Positions 1 through 8,508 of a DNA stretch of 64,000 bases are shown here, piece after piece; position 1 is the first letter of the stretch, and the number at the start of each line of letters is the position of its first letter. Below the pieces are notes generated by a model that saw nothing but the letters and a program-made list of their open reading frames with translations, searched no databases and was not told the origin of the DNA. The stretch spans positions 23,303 to 87,302 of the forward strand of contig JAFDXO010000024.1 of assembly GCA_018267925.1 (NCBI GenBank), read 5' to 3'. The position numbers and the translations under genes are program-made. The stretch is from Bacteroidota bacterium (lineage in GTDB: Bacteria > Bacteroidota > Bacteroidia > Chitinophagales > Chitinophagaceae).

Positions 1-1535
1 TTACTGCTGCTACTGCCTATCCAGCCCGATGGCAGCGACCAGATATACTTTATGGCTCCAGAAACAGGCAATGTAGAATATGTAACGGTTTTGCCATTGC
101 ATACGGTGGTGCTCCCTAAAATTGCGGCGGGTTGTGATAACGGACTTGGACATTGGCCATATTTGGCAATAAATACATTGGTGATGTTTGCAGGAGGTAC
201 ATATAGAGAGATCAGTCCAAAGTTTACTGTGGCGTAATCAACTCCGACCAAATATACATTTGATGCCGTGTCGGCTGCAATTTGGCACAAAAAGGCTTGA
301 CCATTCGTTTTGTCTGCCCATTGCAGGGTAGCATTGGAATGATATTGTGCCATGAAAGCATCTTTGTAAGCAGTTGATTTTGTTAGAGTAACGTTATTGC
401 TCAAGGTGAGGGTAGGAGAACTGAATGTGCCGGCTACAAGAAGCCTATTTTTTGAATCTATGGATACATCCGTAATTTCTGTTCGTCCCGCTACACCTCC
501 ATATTCGATACCCCATTGAGGGACACCGGTAGAATTATACTTAAATACAAAACCTGCAGAATTTGCAACACCTAATGGTGAGGCGAAGTTGGTGCCGGCA
601 AATGAAAAAGTATCATTGTGCAAACCTCCTACATAAACATTACCTAAGGTATCGGCAGTTACAGAAGCCGGAATTTCATTGTAATGTCCGCCTACCGTTG
701 ATGCCCATAACAAGTTACCCGTAGGCGTATATTTAGCCGTAAATACATCTACATGTAAAGAGTCATTACCGCCCGTTGCATAGAGTTGTGTATTGCCCAA
801 AAGCATTGAATTACCATAGAAAAGTCCGGTTAAAATCAGGTTTGTCGAACAATCGGTTGTCATATCCCAAACGTGACCCGATGTCTGCTTCACCCAGTTT
901 ACTGATCCGTTGGAGCTGTTTAATTGGGCTATAAAGTTTGAATTAGAACTTGATGATAAGGTTGCTCCCCCTACGGTAATGGTACCTGAAAATTCGGCAG
1001 CCATATAGACCATGCCAAAGCTGTCGGCAGCAATGGCTGACCCTCTCAGAGAGTCTGAAAAAGGTACTGCCCAGACCAAATTGCCGGCAGAGTCATATCG
1101 TGCAACAAATGCACTATTCGATTGGGAAGAAACAGGTAAGGTTAAACCGCCAATTTGCAGTGAACTGCCCCAATAATATCCTAACACAAATAAATTTCCT
1201 TTGTTATCCTGAGCAATGCTTTGTCCAAATACATTGTAACCTGTAAAATTTTTAGCCCAAACAACATTGCCCAACCCATTATATTTTACCAAAAAGCCTG
1301 TAGTAGAAGAAAATGGACTATGTAAAACAATACTACCGAATTGAATGGAATCTCCACCATAGGTTCCCACCAAATACGAATTTCCGGAGGCATCAATGCA
1401 CAAAGCATTTCCATAATCACCATAGTAAACTGGATTCCCATACTGTGCATCCTTTGCCCATAACCATTTGTTGGGTTGTGCATAAGATGCAATGTTGACC
1501 AAACTAAAAAACAGTATCCATATACTTATTTTCAT
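1..1535 (-). CDS. Secreted beta-propeller (SBBP-type) repeat protein, partial at the window edge
   Basis: The minus-strand frame is open from an ATG at 1533-1535 to the window edge, about 511 codons without a stop, so the C-terminus is missing. The first ~19 residues form a signal peptide ending near SYAQ. Repeats of about 50-60 residues follow, each with a G-N-x-V/L-x-W-A core (for example GNVVWAKNF and GNLVWAVPF) and D-x-x-G-N-x-Y/F-V-x-G segments. This is the pattern of SBBP/NHL-like beta-propeller repeats of Bacteroidota secreted proteins. The last visible part (GAIKYIWSLPSGW) resembles the start of a PKD/Ig-like domain. Such proteins often end in a T9SS sorting domain, which would lie outside the window. 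It follows the 1551-2054 gene by 15 nt and is probably cotranscribed with it. The role is unknown. Confidence 0.8.
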   Translation of the reverse strand, partial: MKISIWILFFSLVNIASYAQPNKWLWAKDAQYGNPVYYGDYGNALCIDASGNSYLVGTYGGDSIQFGSIVLHSPFSSTTGFLVKYNGLGNVVWAKNFTGYNVFGQSIAQDNKGNLFVLGYYWGSSLQIGGLTLPVSSQSNSAFVARYDSAGNLVWAVPFSDSLRGSAIAADSFGMVYMAAEFSGTITVGGATLSSSSNSNFIAQLNSSNGSVNWVKQTSGHVWDMTTDCSTNLILTGLFYGNSMLLGNTQLYATGGNDSLHVDVFTAKYTPTGNLLWASTVGGHYNEIPASVTADTLGNVYVGGLHNDTFSFAGTNFASPLGVANSAGFVFKYNSTGVPQWGIEYGGVAGRTEITDVSIDSKNRLLVAGTFSSPTLTLSNNVTLTKSTAYKDAFMAQYHSNATLQWADKTNGQAFLCQIAADTASNVYLVGVDYATVNFGLISLYVPPANITNVFIAKYGQCPSPLSQPAAILGSTTVCNGKTVTYSTLPVSGAIKYIWSLPSGWIGSSSS

Positions 1536-1550
1536 TTTCAAGTGCTTTAA

Positions 1551-2054
1551 TTAGTTAATCAATATGGTCATACTGCCCGGACCGGGATAAGTAACCTTGA
1601 AGTTTATTTTTATCTTATCACAATCATAGTAAGGACAATTAGGTATCATATCAATATATTGAGCCAACGGACAAGGTCCCATCTGAGCAAAATTAACACC
1701 GGTAGGGGGCGAAAAGATATAATCGCAACCAATTGCCTGAGTAGGATAAAAGGTAGCCGCTATCCAACGAACCGTAGTAGGGGCACTAACAGACTTAAAG
1801 TCAAATGTAAGCGTATTGCCAGACATAATAGGAATATTTGTCAACCCATACATTGGACCGCCGCAGGGCGGATTAGCGAGAGGCTCTGCTTCAATAGAAA
1901 AGAATAGCGTATCATCACAATTTCGTTGGTCAATAATGGTCAGAATACCGGTTGATTGTGCATATAATCCTGTTAAAGAGAAAAGATAAAAAAAGACAAA
2001 GCCTATTGAAAGGCGAAAGGGTAAGTTTCTCATAAGTTTCTTATTTAGCAACAT
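1551..2054 (-). CDS. Small secreted protein of unknown function
   Basis: This is a 167-residue protein with an N-terminal signal peptide (basic start, hydrophobic core, cleavage near LYAQS) and no other membrane segment. The mature part has six or more cysteines (CDD, PPCGG, GCDY, GPCPL, NCPYYDC), which suggests disulfides. I recognise no family. A second in-frame ATG at 2031-2033 (MRNLPFRL) would give a more conventional signal peptide. The 15-nt gap to the downstream beta-propeller gene suggests one transcription unit of two exported proteins. Confidence 0.7.
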   Translation of the reverse strand: MLLNKKLMRNLPFRLSIGFVFFYLFSLTGLYAQSTGILTIIDQRNCDDTLFFSIEAEPLANPPCGGPMYGLTNIPIMSGNTLTFDFKSVSAPTTVRWIAATFYPTQAIGCDYIFSPPTGVNFAQMGPCPLAQYIDMIPNCPYYDCDKIKINFKVTYPGPGSMTILIN

Positions 2055-2282
2055 AAATGTATGAATAAGGTTTAACTATTCATTCCCCTTTTTTTCTTTT
2101 CTTCTAAATATCTTTTTGAAAATTATTAACCCCATCGAATATGCAAAAACAAAATCCGTAACTATATGAATCAAGTCAAAAAAATATTTTGTTGTTTTAT
2201 ACACCTGCTAAACCTCCATTTTTGTGTTAACTTGCACCACTTTTCAGCCTTTCTGTTACTTGATAAGCACAGCCAAACATCC

Positions 2283-3269
2283 ATGTTAAAAGTAGGTATC
2301 TTCGGTGCCGGTCATCTCGGCAAAATACACATGCAGCAATGGCGCGAAATAGCCGGTGTTGAGTTGGTTGGTTTTTATGATCCGGACGATCAACATGCCG
2401 CCGATGCCGTAGCACAATATCAGATACCACGCTACACCGATCTGGAACAACTGATACACCATGTTGAAGCTATTGATATCATTTCGCCAACTACGACGCA
2501 TCACGAAATAGCGCGGATCTGTTTACTAAACGGGAAACATCTCTTTATTGAAAAGCCATTAGCACATACATTGGATGAGGCAAAGGAATTAGTAACCTTA
2601 GTGAACGAAGCAAGGGTTAAGTGTCAGGTAGGGCATGTAGAGCGTTACAATCCGGCATTTTTAGCCTTGTCAGGGGAAAAGCTAAGCCCTATGTTTATTG
2701 AAGCGCACAGATTAGCTCAATTTAATCCCAGAGGAACGGATGTAGCTGTTATTCTCGATTTGATGATCCATGATATAGACATTGTATTGCATTTAGTAAA
2801 ATCTCCGGTGAAACGAGTTTCAGCAAGTGGAGTAGCTGTCATTAGTGAAACAGCTGATATAGCCAACGCTCGAATTGAATTTGACAATGGTTGTGTAGCG
2901 AACCTAACAGCTAGCCGAATTTCATTGAAAAAAATGCGTAAAATGCGCGTTTTTCAGCGTGATGCGTACATTGGTATAGATTTTCTTGATAAGAAAGCCG
3001 AAATTATCCGCATGAAAGAAAATGGCACAATGAGTGGAAAGCTTGATTTTCCTATAGAAATTGGAAATGGTGAGAAGAAAATTATTTCTGTACAAATGCC
3101 GGAAGTGTATAATACCAACGCCATAAAAATGGAATTGGAAGATTTTGTCAGAGCCATAAGAGAAAATGCACCAACCACCGTTTCTGTATATGATGGGCTG
3201 CAAGCGATGGATGTAGCACATGAAATCATGCAGAAGATGAGCCTTCACAATGAATTGCATAATGTTTAA
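2283..3269 (+). CDS. Gfo/Idh/MocA family NAD(P)-dependent oxidoreductase
   Basis: The protein is about 328 residues. A Rossmann nucleotide-binding motif (GAGHLG, residues 8-13) is followed by the family's E-K-P signature (FIEKPLA, residues 89-94) and a GFO_IDH_MocA C-terminal half. Members oxidise or reduce sugars and related ring compounds; some act in nucleotide-sugar pathways. I chose the ATG at 2283 because the family starts directly at the Rossmann strand. The frame stays open upstream to 2166, but the extra 39 residues are hydrophobic and cysteine-rich and look non-coding. A TAACTTGC element at about 2228-2235 sits just upstream. The next two genes are a lipoprotein and a sugar transferase, so a role in envelope polysaccharide is plausible. 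The substrate cannot be told. Confidence 0.85.
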   Translation: MLKVGIFGAGHLGKIHMQQWREIAGVELVGFYDPDDQHAADAVAQYQIPRYTDLEQLIHHVEAIDIISPTTTHHEIARICLLNGKHLFIEKPLAHTLDEAKELVTLVNEARVKCQVGHVERYNPAFLALSGEKLSPMFIEAHRLAQFNPRGTDVAVILDLMIHDIDIVLHLVKSPVKRVSASGVAVISETADIANARIEFDNGCVANLTASRISLKKMRKMRVFQRDAYIGIDFLDKKAEIIRMKENGTMSGKLDFPIEIGNGEKKIISVQMPEVYNTNAIKMELEDFVRAIRENAPTTVSVYDGLQAMDVAHEIMQKMSLHNELHNV

Positions 3270-3294
3270 CAGTTTTACATTTAGCTTGCATAGC

Positions 3295-4149
3295 ATGTTT
3301 CGTGTCTTGTTTCTAATAGCTGCCGTTGCTGTATTTTTTATTGGCGGATGTAATGCCATCAATCCTTCAGAACGAGTCCCAACTTATGTTCATATTGACT
3401 CTTTTCGGTTTATACCAACTATCGGTTCAGGCACTGCTTCACACAAAATTGTCAGTGTAACTGCCTATATAGACAACCAACCAATCGGTACATTTGATTT
3501 ACCTGCAAACATTCCGGTGCTTATAGAAAAACCCGGTACTTTAATGTTAGTTCCCTGTGTTATGTATAGTGGGCTAAATGATGTGTTAGTTCCTTACAAT
3601 TTTTATAAAGCCGACACCAGTACGCTATCTCCATCTCCTGCAAAAGTAGTAGTCAAAAACCCAACTACTCAATATTGGGGGGATAGTGTTCTTACCTTCA
3701 CTATTGAAGATTTTGAATCGGGCAATTCTTTTGTGCAACTTTCTGGCGACACTATCGTGAGAACAACTGACCCAAACTTTGTTTTTGAAGGGAAATATGG
3801 TGGCGTTATTCGCATACATGATACTTCATACGCTGAAAATATCATGACAAAAACCTTTCAAGCACCACAACAATCTGCCAATAAAGCAGAGGCTTATTTG
3901 GAGTTGAATTATAAAGGTAATCGCCCCTTTTCTATCGGTGTTCAAACAACCATTTCGGGAGTAGATGTTTCAGAATATCAATATGGATTTAATCCTCGAA
4001 GTGATTGGAATAAAGTATATGTTGGTTTACAAGATTTCCTAAGTGCTTACCCTCTAAAAACTTATCGGATTATGGTTAAAGTACTGAATGACAGCTTGAG
4101 TCCGGGATGGGTCGCTTTTGACAATTTTAAAGTTGTAACCCGAAAATAG
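3295..4149 (+). CDS. Lipoprotein of unknown function
   Basis: This protein of about 284 residues starts with a lipoprotein signal peptide (MFRVLFLIAAVAVFFIGGC), with the lipid-modified cysteine at about residue 19. The rest is soluble and beta-rich with no motif I can name. The frame is open from further upstream (ATGs at 3250 and 3262). The ATG at 3295 places the start directly before the signal peptide and leaves a 25-nt gap after the oxidoreductase. The sugar transferase begins 5 nt downstream, so the three genes are probably one operon. An envelope role is inferred only from the lipobox and the neighbours. Confidence 0.72.
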   Translation: MFRVLFLIAAVAVFFIGGCNAINPSERVPTYVHIDSFRFIPTIGSGTASHKIVSVTAYIDNQPIGTFDLPANIPVLIEKPGTLMLVPCVMYSGLNDVLVPYNFYKADTSTLSPSPAKVVVKNPTTQYWGDSVLTFTIEDFESGNSFVQLSGDTIVRTTDPNFVFEGKYGGVIRIHDTSYAENIMTKTFQAPQQSANKAEAYLELNYKGNRPFSIGVQTTISGVDVSEYQYGFNPRSDWNKVYVGLQDFLSAYPLKTYRIMVKVLNDSLSPGWVAFDNFKVVTRK

Positions 4150-4154
4150 CCTAA

Positions 4155-5579
4155 ATGCGTTTACCCAAAGAAAAACGACAAGCTATTCAGCAACTCGCCC
4201 TTTTGGATTATTCCTCTGCCTTCATAGCATGGCTGCTATTTTTTCCCTATCGGCAACAACTATTGGGCTATGCAGCTTTTTTGGATGCTTGGAAATTAAT
4301 GACACTAAAAGACTGGACAATTGCCTTGTTCTTGGTTCCGGGCTGTTGGCTTTTCCTTTATTTGCTGTCGGGTTCCTATTTTGACCTGTATCGAAAGTCA
4401 CGGCTCAATGAAATAAACCGAACCCTAACTTCTTGCATTGCGGGTACAATCCTTATCGCCTTGTTTGCATTTGCCAATGATGCCAATGATTATAGTTATT
4501 TCATCAAAATGACAGGGCGTTATTTGCTCATTCATACTTCATTGACATTGCTTTTTCGCATCCTATTATTGAATCGAATAAAGCAGAATATTTTAAAAGG
4601 TAAAGTAGGTTTCAATACCGTCATTATCGGTGGAAATGACAAAGCTATTTCACTATATAAACAACTAACGGAAAGCAAAAAAACTTTAGGAAATATATTT
4701 AAGGGCTACGTTAATACAGAAATAGAAAATACAAACGGCATGTCGGCTTTTTTACCACAACTTGGTCGTATGGAAAACATTGGTCGTATTATTGACCGAT
4801 ATCAGGTTGAAGAAGTGATCGTAGCCGTTGATTCCAGCGAGCATAATGTTTTAGAAAACATCTTAACCCGCCTCAGCTACCAGCCGGTTGTCGTAAAAGT
4901 GTTACCCGATCTATATGATATTATCTCCGGTTCCGTAAAAACCAGCAATGTATATGATGCCGTACTGATTCATATCCCGCCTAATTTGATGCCCGATTGG
5001 CAACGAGTTTTCAAGCGAACCATAGATATTACGGTTTCCTCTTTAGCTATGATTCTTTTATTACCCTTGTATCTTTTAGCTGCTCTAAAAGTGAGATTTT
5101 CCTCTAAAGGTCCTATTTTCTACAAGCAACAAAGAATTGGTCGTTACGGCAAAGCATTTAATATTTACAAGTTTCGCTCAATGTATGTAAATGCTGAAGA
5201 AAAAGGTCCTGCCTTATCCAGTGACGATGATCCGCGCATTACACAATGGGGAAAAGTTATGCGTAAGTGGCGAATTGATGAAATACCACAATTCTACAAC
5301 ATCCTCATTGGCGATATGTCTTTGGTAGGCCCTCGTCCTGAAAGGCGATATTTTATTGATATTATCAGCAAAACCCATCCTCATTATCGTTATTTGCATA
5401 AAGTAAAACCAGGGCTTACCTCTTGGGGAATGGTGCAATTTGGTTATGCAGAAAATGTAGATGAAATGATTGAACGTATGAAATATGACCTACTTTATAT
5501 TGAAAACTGTTCTTTAGCATTAGATGTAAAAATCATACTCTACACCTTTGTTGTCTTATTTCAAGGTCGAGGGAAATAA
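4155..5579 (+). CDS. Polyprenyl-phosphate sugar-1-phosphate transferase (WbaP/WcaJ type)
   Basis: At 474 residues this has the usual length and order of exopolysaccharide polyprenyl glycosylphosphotransferases. Four or so membrane spans occupy the first ~135 residues, followed by a CoA-binding-like Rossmann region (VIIGGNDKAISLYKQL), then the bacterial sugar transferase domain from about residue 285. That domain shows FKRTIDI before a membrane helix, the KFRSMY motif (about residue 340), the K-W-R-x-D-E-I-P-Q motif and GPRPERRYF. The family moves a sugar-1-phosphate onto undecaprenyl phosphate at the inner membrane and so starts a polysaccharide repeat unit. No glycosyltransferases or flippase genes follow, so the rest of the pathway lies elsewhere. 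Confidence 0.92.
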   Translation: MRLPKEKRQAIQQLALLDYSSAFIAWLLFFPYRQQLLGYAAFLDAWKLMTLKDWTIALFLVPGCWLFLYLLSGSYFDLYRKSRLNEINRTLTSCIAGTILIALFAFANDANDYSYFIKMTGRYLLIHTSLTLLFRILLLNRIKQNILKGKVGFNTVIIGGNDKAISLYKQLTESKKTLGNIFKGYVNTEIENTNGMSAFLPQLGRMENIGRIIDRYQVEEVIVAVDSSEHNVLENILTRLSYQPVVVKVLPDLYDIISGSVKTSNVYDAVLIHIPPNLMPDWQRVFKRTIDITVSSLAMILLLPLYLLAALKVRFSSKGPIFYKQQRIGRYGKAFNIYKFRSMYVNAEEKGPALSSDDDPRITQWGKVMRKWRIDEIPQFYNILIGDMSLVGPRPERRYFIDIISKTHPHYRYLHKVKPGLTSWGMVQFGYAENVDEMIERMKYDLLYIENCSLALDVKIILYTFVVLFQGRGK

Positions 5580-5583
5580 TCCG

Positions 5584-5829
5584 CTATTTTATTGTGACTA
5601 AAATTTTTTCCGCATCTTTCTTTCGAATGCTTAAAAAATAGCCGGCAATCAGAATGGCCATCGGGTCGCCCATCGGGGCTATCATTTGAACGGATATTGG
5701 CTCACCCGGTACACAACCCATTTCCATCAAGGTTAATTGAAATTCGCTTTCTAAATGCGATTGAATAATAGCTTCCTTGCCCGTAGGTAATTGTGATAAT
5801 CGCACCGTGCTATCCTTCGACATCTTCAT
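5584..5829 (-). CDS. feoA: FeoA-domain protein
   Basis: This 81-residue protein is a single FeoA (SH3-like) domain: LSQLPTGKEAII at the start, then LMEMGCVPGEPISV and AILIAGYFLSIRKKDAEKILV. FeoA is the small cytoplasmic partner of the ferrous-iron GTPase transporter FeoB. No feoB lies in this window on either side, so this copy is solitary here. The ATG at 5821-5823 (MSKDS) is an alternative start. It is convergent with the sugar transferase gene (4-nt gap) and divergent from ybeY. Confidence 0.88.
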   Translation of the reverse strand: MKMSKDSTVRLSQLPTGKEAIIQSHLESEFQLTLMEMGCVPGEPISVQMIAPMGDPMAILIAGYFLSIRKKDAEKILVTIK

Positions 5830-5897
5830 CCATGCAAAAGTACATCAACATGTTTGCTATACCCAAAATTTCTCGACCTTCGCACCAAAGTTTCAAA

Positions 5898-6344
5898 ATG
5901 GCTGTACGCTATTTCGAGCAGGATGTGTCCGCAAAGCTCAAAGACAAAAGAAAATTATCTCAATTTTTATTGCAAATCATCAGGCAAAAAAGACCGGATT
6001 TGAAAACCATTGACCTGACTTATATTTTTTGCAACGACACCTTTTTACTAGACCTGAATCAACGGTTTCTTAATCACGACACCTTAACCGATATTATTAC
6101 CTTCGACATGAGCGAGAATAATCATTCCCTGCTTAGCGAAATCTATATTAGTGTCGAAAGAATTGCAGAAAATGCACGAAAATTTGAAAATGCTTATCTC
6201 AAAGAATTGCATCGTATCATATTTCATGGAACCCTGCATCTTTGCGGCTTTAAAGACAAGACCCCAAACGAAAAAGCCATAATGACCCAAGAAGAAAACC
6301 ATTGTTTAAGTCAATATTTTCAACCCCATGAAAACGTCCTTTAA
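5898..6344 (+). CDS. ybeY: Endoribonuclease YbeY (16S rRNA maturation)
   Basis: The protein is a metal-dependent RNase of the UPF0054 family, acting in 16S rRNA 3'-end processing and ribosome quality control. Visible motifs are LNQRFLNHDTLTDIITFD and the metal site FHGTLHLCGFKDKT. The third His of the H-x3-H-x5-H site of proteobacterial enzymes is replaced by an Asp, as I remember for Bacteroidota homologues. The frame is open from ATGs at 5832 and 5850. I prefer 5898 (MAVRYFEQ) because homologues begin close to this beta strand; that leaves a 68-nt promoter region shared with divergent feoA. It overlaps the next gene by 17 nt, so the two are translationally close. Confidence 0.88.
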   Translation: MAVRYFEQDVSAKLKDKRKLSQFLLQIIRQKRPDLKTIDLTYIFCNDTFLLDLNQRFLNHDTLTDIITFDMSENNHSLLSEIYISVERIAENARKFENAYLKELHRIIFHGTLHLCGFKDKTPNEKAIMTQEENHCLSQYFQPHENVL

Positions 6345-7068
6345 ACCAGAAGTTTTGTATGAAGACAAGGCATTGATTATTGTCAATAAACCTGCTGGAC
6401 TATTGGTAATTCCTGATCGCTTTGACAGTACCCAACCTTCGCTCAACAAGCTTTTAGAAGAGAAGTATCAGCGACGGATATTTGTCGTTCATCGGCTGGA
6501 TCGGGACACCAGCGGTGCCATTTGTTTTGCCAAAACCGAATCATCTCATCAATACCTCTCGACTCTATTTCAAAAACATGAAATAATCAAACGCTACACC
6601 GGTCTTGTAGTTGGGCAAGTGATGCCGGATAATGGAAGGATAGAAACCCCGATTATTGAACATCCTTTTGTAAAAGGGAAAATGACTACGGCAAAAAAAG
6701 GTAAACCTTCCATTACCGATTATCAAGTGGTTGAACAATGGCCGCTTTATGCCTTAGTACAATTTCAAATTCACACCGGTCGTACCCATCAAATTAGAGT
6801 ACACATGCAGTCTATCGGACACCCGATAGTGTGCGATGAACTATATGGAAATGGGAAACCCTTATACCTTTCTTCTTTCAAAAAAAAATACAAAGCCTCT
6901 CATCAAGAAGAAGCAGAACGACCATTGCTCAGCAGATTGGCACTTCATTCCTATGAACTTTCTTTTGTAAACGAAGAAGGAATACAAATAAGCGTTCAAG
7001 CTCCATTACCCAAAGATATTTCAGCTTGTATCAACCAGTTGAACAAGTGGACAAAAGCAAAATTTTAA
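6328..7068 (+). CDS. RluA-family pseudouridine synthase
   Basis: At 246 residues, this enzyme isomerises uridine to pseudouridine in rRNA or tRNA. The catalytic motif HRLDRDTSG is at about residues 54-62, with the nucleophilic Asp inside it. The RluA-type opening VLYEDKALIIVNKPAGL and the later HTGRTHQIRVHM motif are present. There is no N-terminal S4 domain, so it belongs to the short RluA/RluC-like group; the exact target base cannot be assigned. It overlaps the end of ybeY by 17 nt, a pairing of two rRNA-maturation functions. Confidence 0.92.
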   Translation: MKTSFKPEVLYEDKALIIVNKPAGLLVIPDRFDSTQPSLNKLLEEKYQRRIFVVHRLDRDTSGAICFAKTESSHQYLSTLFQKHEIIKRYTGLVVGQVMPDNGRIETPIIEHPFVKGKMTTAKKGKPSITDYQVVEQWPLYALVQFQIHTGRTHQIRVHMQSIGHPIVCDELYGNGKPLYLSSFKKKYKASHQEEAERPLLSRLALHSYELSFVNEEGIQISVQAPLPKDISACINQLNKWTKAKF

Positions 7069-7098
7069 AACAATTTAAATCAATATAATTGAACCGTT

Positions 7099-7449
7099 AT
7101 GACATCTAATATCAACATACAAGTAGCCGTAGATGAAGAAAAAATGCCGGAATCCATTGAATGGACAGCTCCAGATGGTGGCGTAGATACTTATCAGTCG
7201 GCAAAAGCCCTCCTGTTGGGGCTTTGGGACGGTAACGAGAAATCAGCTATGCGCATTGACCTATGGACCAAAAAAATGACGGTGGACGAGATGAACGATT
7301 TTTTCTATCAAACTCTCTTTGGCATGGCCGACACCTATGCTCGGGCTACTCGAAATGGCGATCTTGCCAAAGAGTTAAAAGAGTTCGCTAAAGGTTTTCA
7401 TAAAAAGTCCATGGACTTGCTTAATGAAAAAGAACAAACCCAACTTTAA
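7099..7449 (+). CDS. gldC: Gliding motility protein GldC
   Basis: This 116-residue cytoplasmic protein has no signal peptide and matches GldC of gliding Bacteroidota in length and sequence style, for example the opening of short charged strands, IEWTAPDGG and the middle WDGNEKSAMRIDLWTKKM. GldC supports gliding motility but is not part of the T9SS core and its molecular role is not settled. It lies about 44 kb from the gldKLMN cluster of this window and among housekeeping genes, as is common for gldB/gldC. No gldB is adjacent. Confidence 0.85.
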   Translation: MTSNINIQVAVDEEKMPESIEWTAPDGGVDTYQSAKALLLGLWDGNEKSAMRIDLWTKKMTVDEMNDFFYQTLFGMADTYARATRNGDLAKELKEFAKGFHKKSMDLLNEKEQTQL

Positions 7450-7495
7450 AATTCCAGTTTTCTAAAATCTTTTTTTCTAAAATTGTTTGAACAAT

Positions 7496-7948
7496 ATGTC
7501 ACTCGAAACACAAGTAATGGAAGAAATGAAAATGGCTATGCGTGCGAAAGATGAAGCCTTGCTTCGAACCTTACGCGCCATCAAAGCTGCTATTCTCATT
7601 GAAAACACATCTGGCAAATCAAAAGAAATGACAGAAGCAGATGAAACAAAAATGCTTCAAAAAATGGCTAAACAACGACGTGATTCCCTTGAGATATTTA
7701 CTCAACAAAACCGAGAAGATTTAGCTGTAAAGGAAAGAGAAGAATTAGCCATTATTGAACGTTTTCTGCCTAAGCAAATGAGTGAAACAGAATTAACGGC
7801 TGCCGTAAAAAAACTGATTGCGGAAGTAGGTGCCTCTTCACCTTCCGATATGGGTAAAGTGATGGGTGTCGCATCCAAGCAATTAGCCGGAAAAGCAGAT
7901 GGTAAGGCTATTTCTGAAATGGTGAAAAAATTGCTGGCACAAGTATAG
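7496..7948 (+). CDS. yqeY: GatB/YqeY-domain protein
   Basis: The protein is about 150 residues and is the stand-alone YqeY domain, which resembles the tRNA-binding tail of GatB and GatE. Conserved features are MKxAMRAKDEALLRTLRAIKAAI near the N-terminus, EREELAIIERFLPKQMSE in the middle and GKVMGVASKQLAGKADG near the end. The function is unproven; a link to tRNA is inferred from the fold. The start is the ATG at 7496; a TTG three codons earlier is less likely. Confidence 0.9.
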   Translation: MSLETQVMEEMKMAMRAKDEALLRTLRAIKAAILIENTSGKSKEMTEADETKMLQKMAKQRRDSLEIFTQQNREDLAVKEREELAIIERFLPKQMSETELTAAVKKLIAEVGASSPSDMGKVMGVASKQLAGKADGKAISEMVKKLLAQV

Positions 7949-7953
7949 AAAAC

Positions 7954-8508
7954 ATGACGCTTGACTTAGCGATACTTGGCATCATCCTGATATTTTTCAT
8001 ACGCGGCTACATGAAAGGCATCATTGTAGCCGCTTTTTCTGCATTAGCTTTGATGTTAGGTTTGTTGTGTGCGCTAAAGTTGTCGGGTAAACTGGCAAAA
8101 TGGATGCTGGATCATCAATGGATTAGTAGCGGATGGGCGCAATTAGCAGCTTATATCATTTTGTTTTTTGGTGTTGTATTCTTAGTTCGTTTGATGTCAA
8201 AAGCAGTTCAATCTATTGCTCAACTTACTATGCTGGGCTGGTTGAACGGACTGATGGGCGGTATTGTTTATGGATTTATGGCTGCTGTGGTTTGCAGTTC
8301 CGTTTTGTGGATTTCCAATCAAATTCATCTGCTCTCTCCCGAAACAAAAACCTATTCTAAAACCTATTCTTATATTGAACCTTTGGCACCCAAAATATAT
8401 GAACGAATAGGCAACGTATTGCCAATTGCCAAAAATGTTTTTTCTGACTTGCAAACATTTTTCGAAAACGCTAACCAATCGCTGCCGGAACATGTGGGTT
8501 CTTATTGA
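7954..8508 (+). CDS. CvpA family membrane protein
   Basis: At 184 residues with about four membrane helices in the first 125 residues, it matches the CvpA/colicin V production family: the opening DLAILGIILIFFIRGYMKGIIVA and the helix-rich middle. CvpA-type proteins sit in the inner membrane; E. coli CvpA affects purF expression and colicin V export, but the mechanism is unknown. The gene starts 5 nt after yqeY and overlaps the downstream amidotransferase gene by 17 nt, so these are one operon. Confidence 0.85.
   Translation: MTLDLAILGIILIFFIRGYMKGIIVAAFSALALMLGLLCALKLSGKLAKWMLDHQWISSGWAQLAAYIILFFGVVFLVRLMSKAVQSIAQLTMLGWLNGLMGGIVYGFMAAVVCSSVLWISNQIHLLSPETKTYSKTYSYIEPLAPKIYERIGNVLPIAKNVFSDLQTFFENANQSLPEHVGSY

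Noticed and set aside
2166..2282. A 39-residue N-terminal extension of the oxidoreductase
   Set aside because: The extension is hydrophobic and cysteine-rich, and the family starts at the Rossmann strand at 2283; a TAACTTGC element lies inside it.
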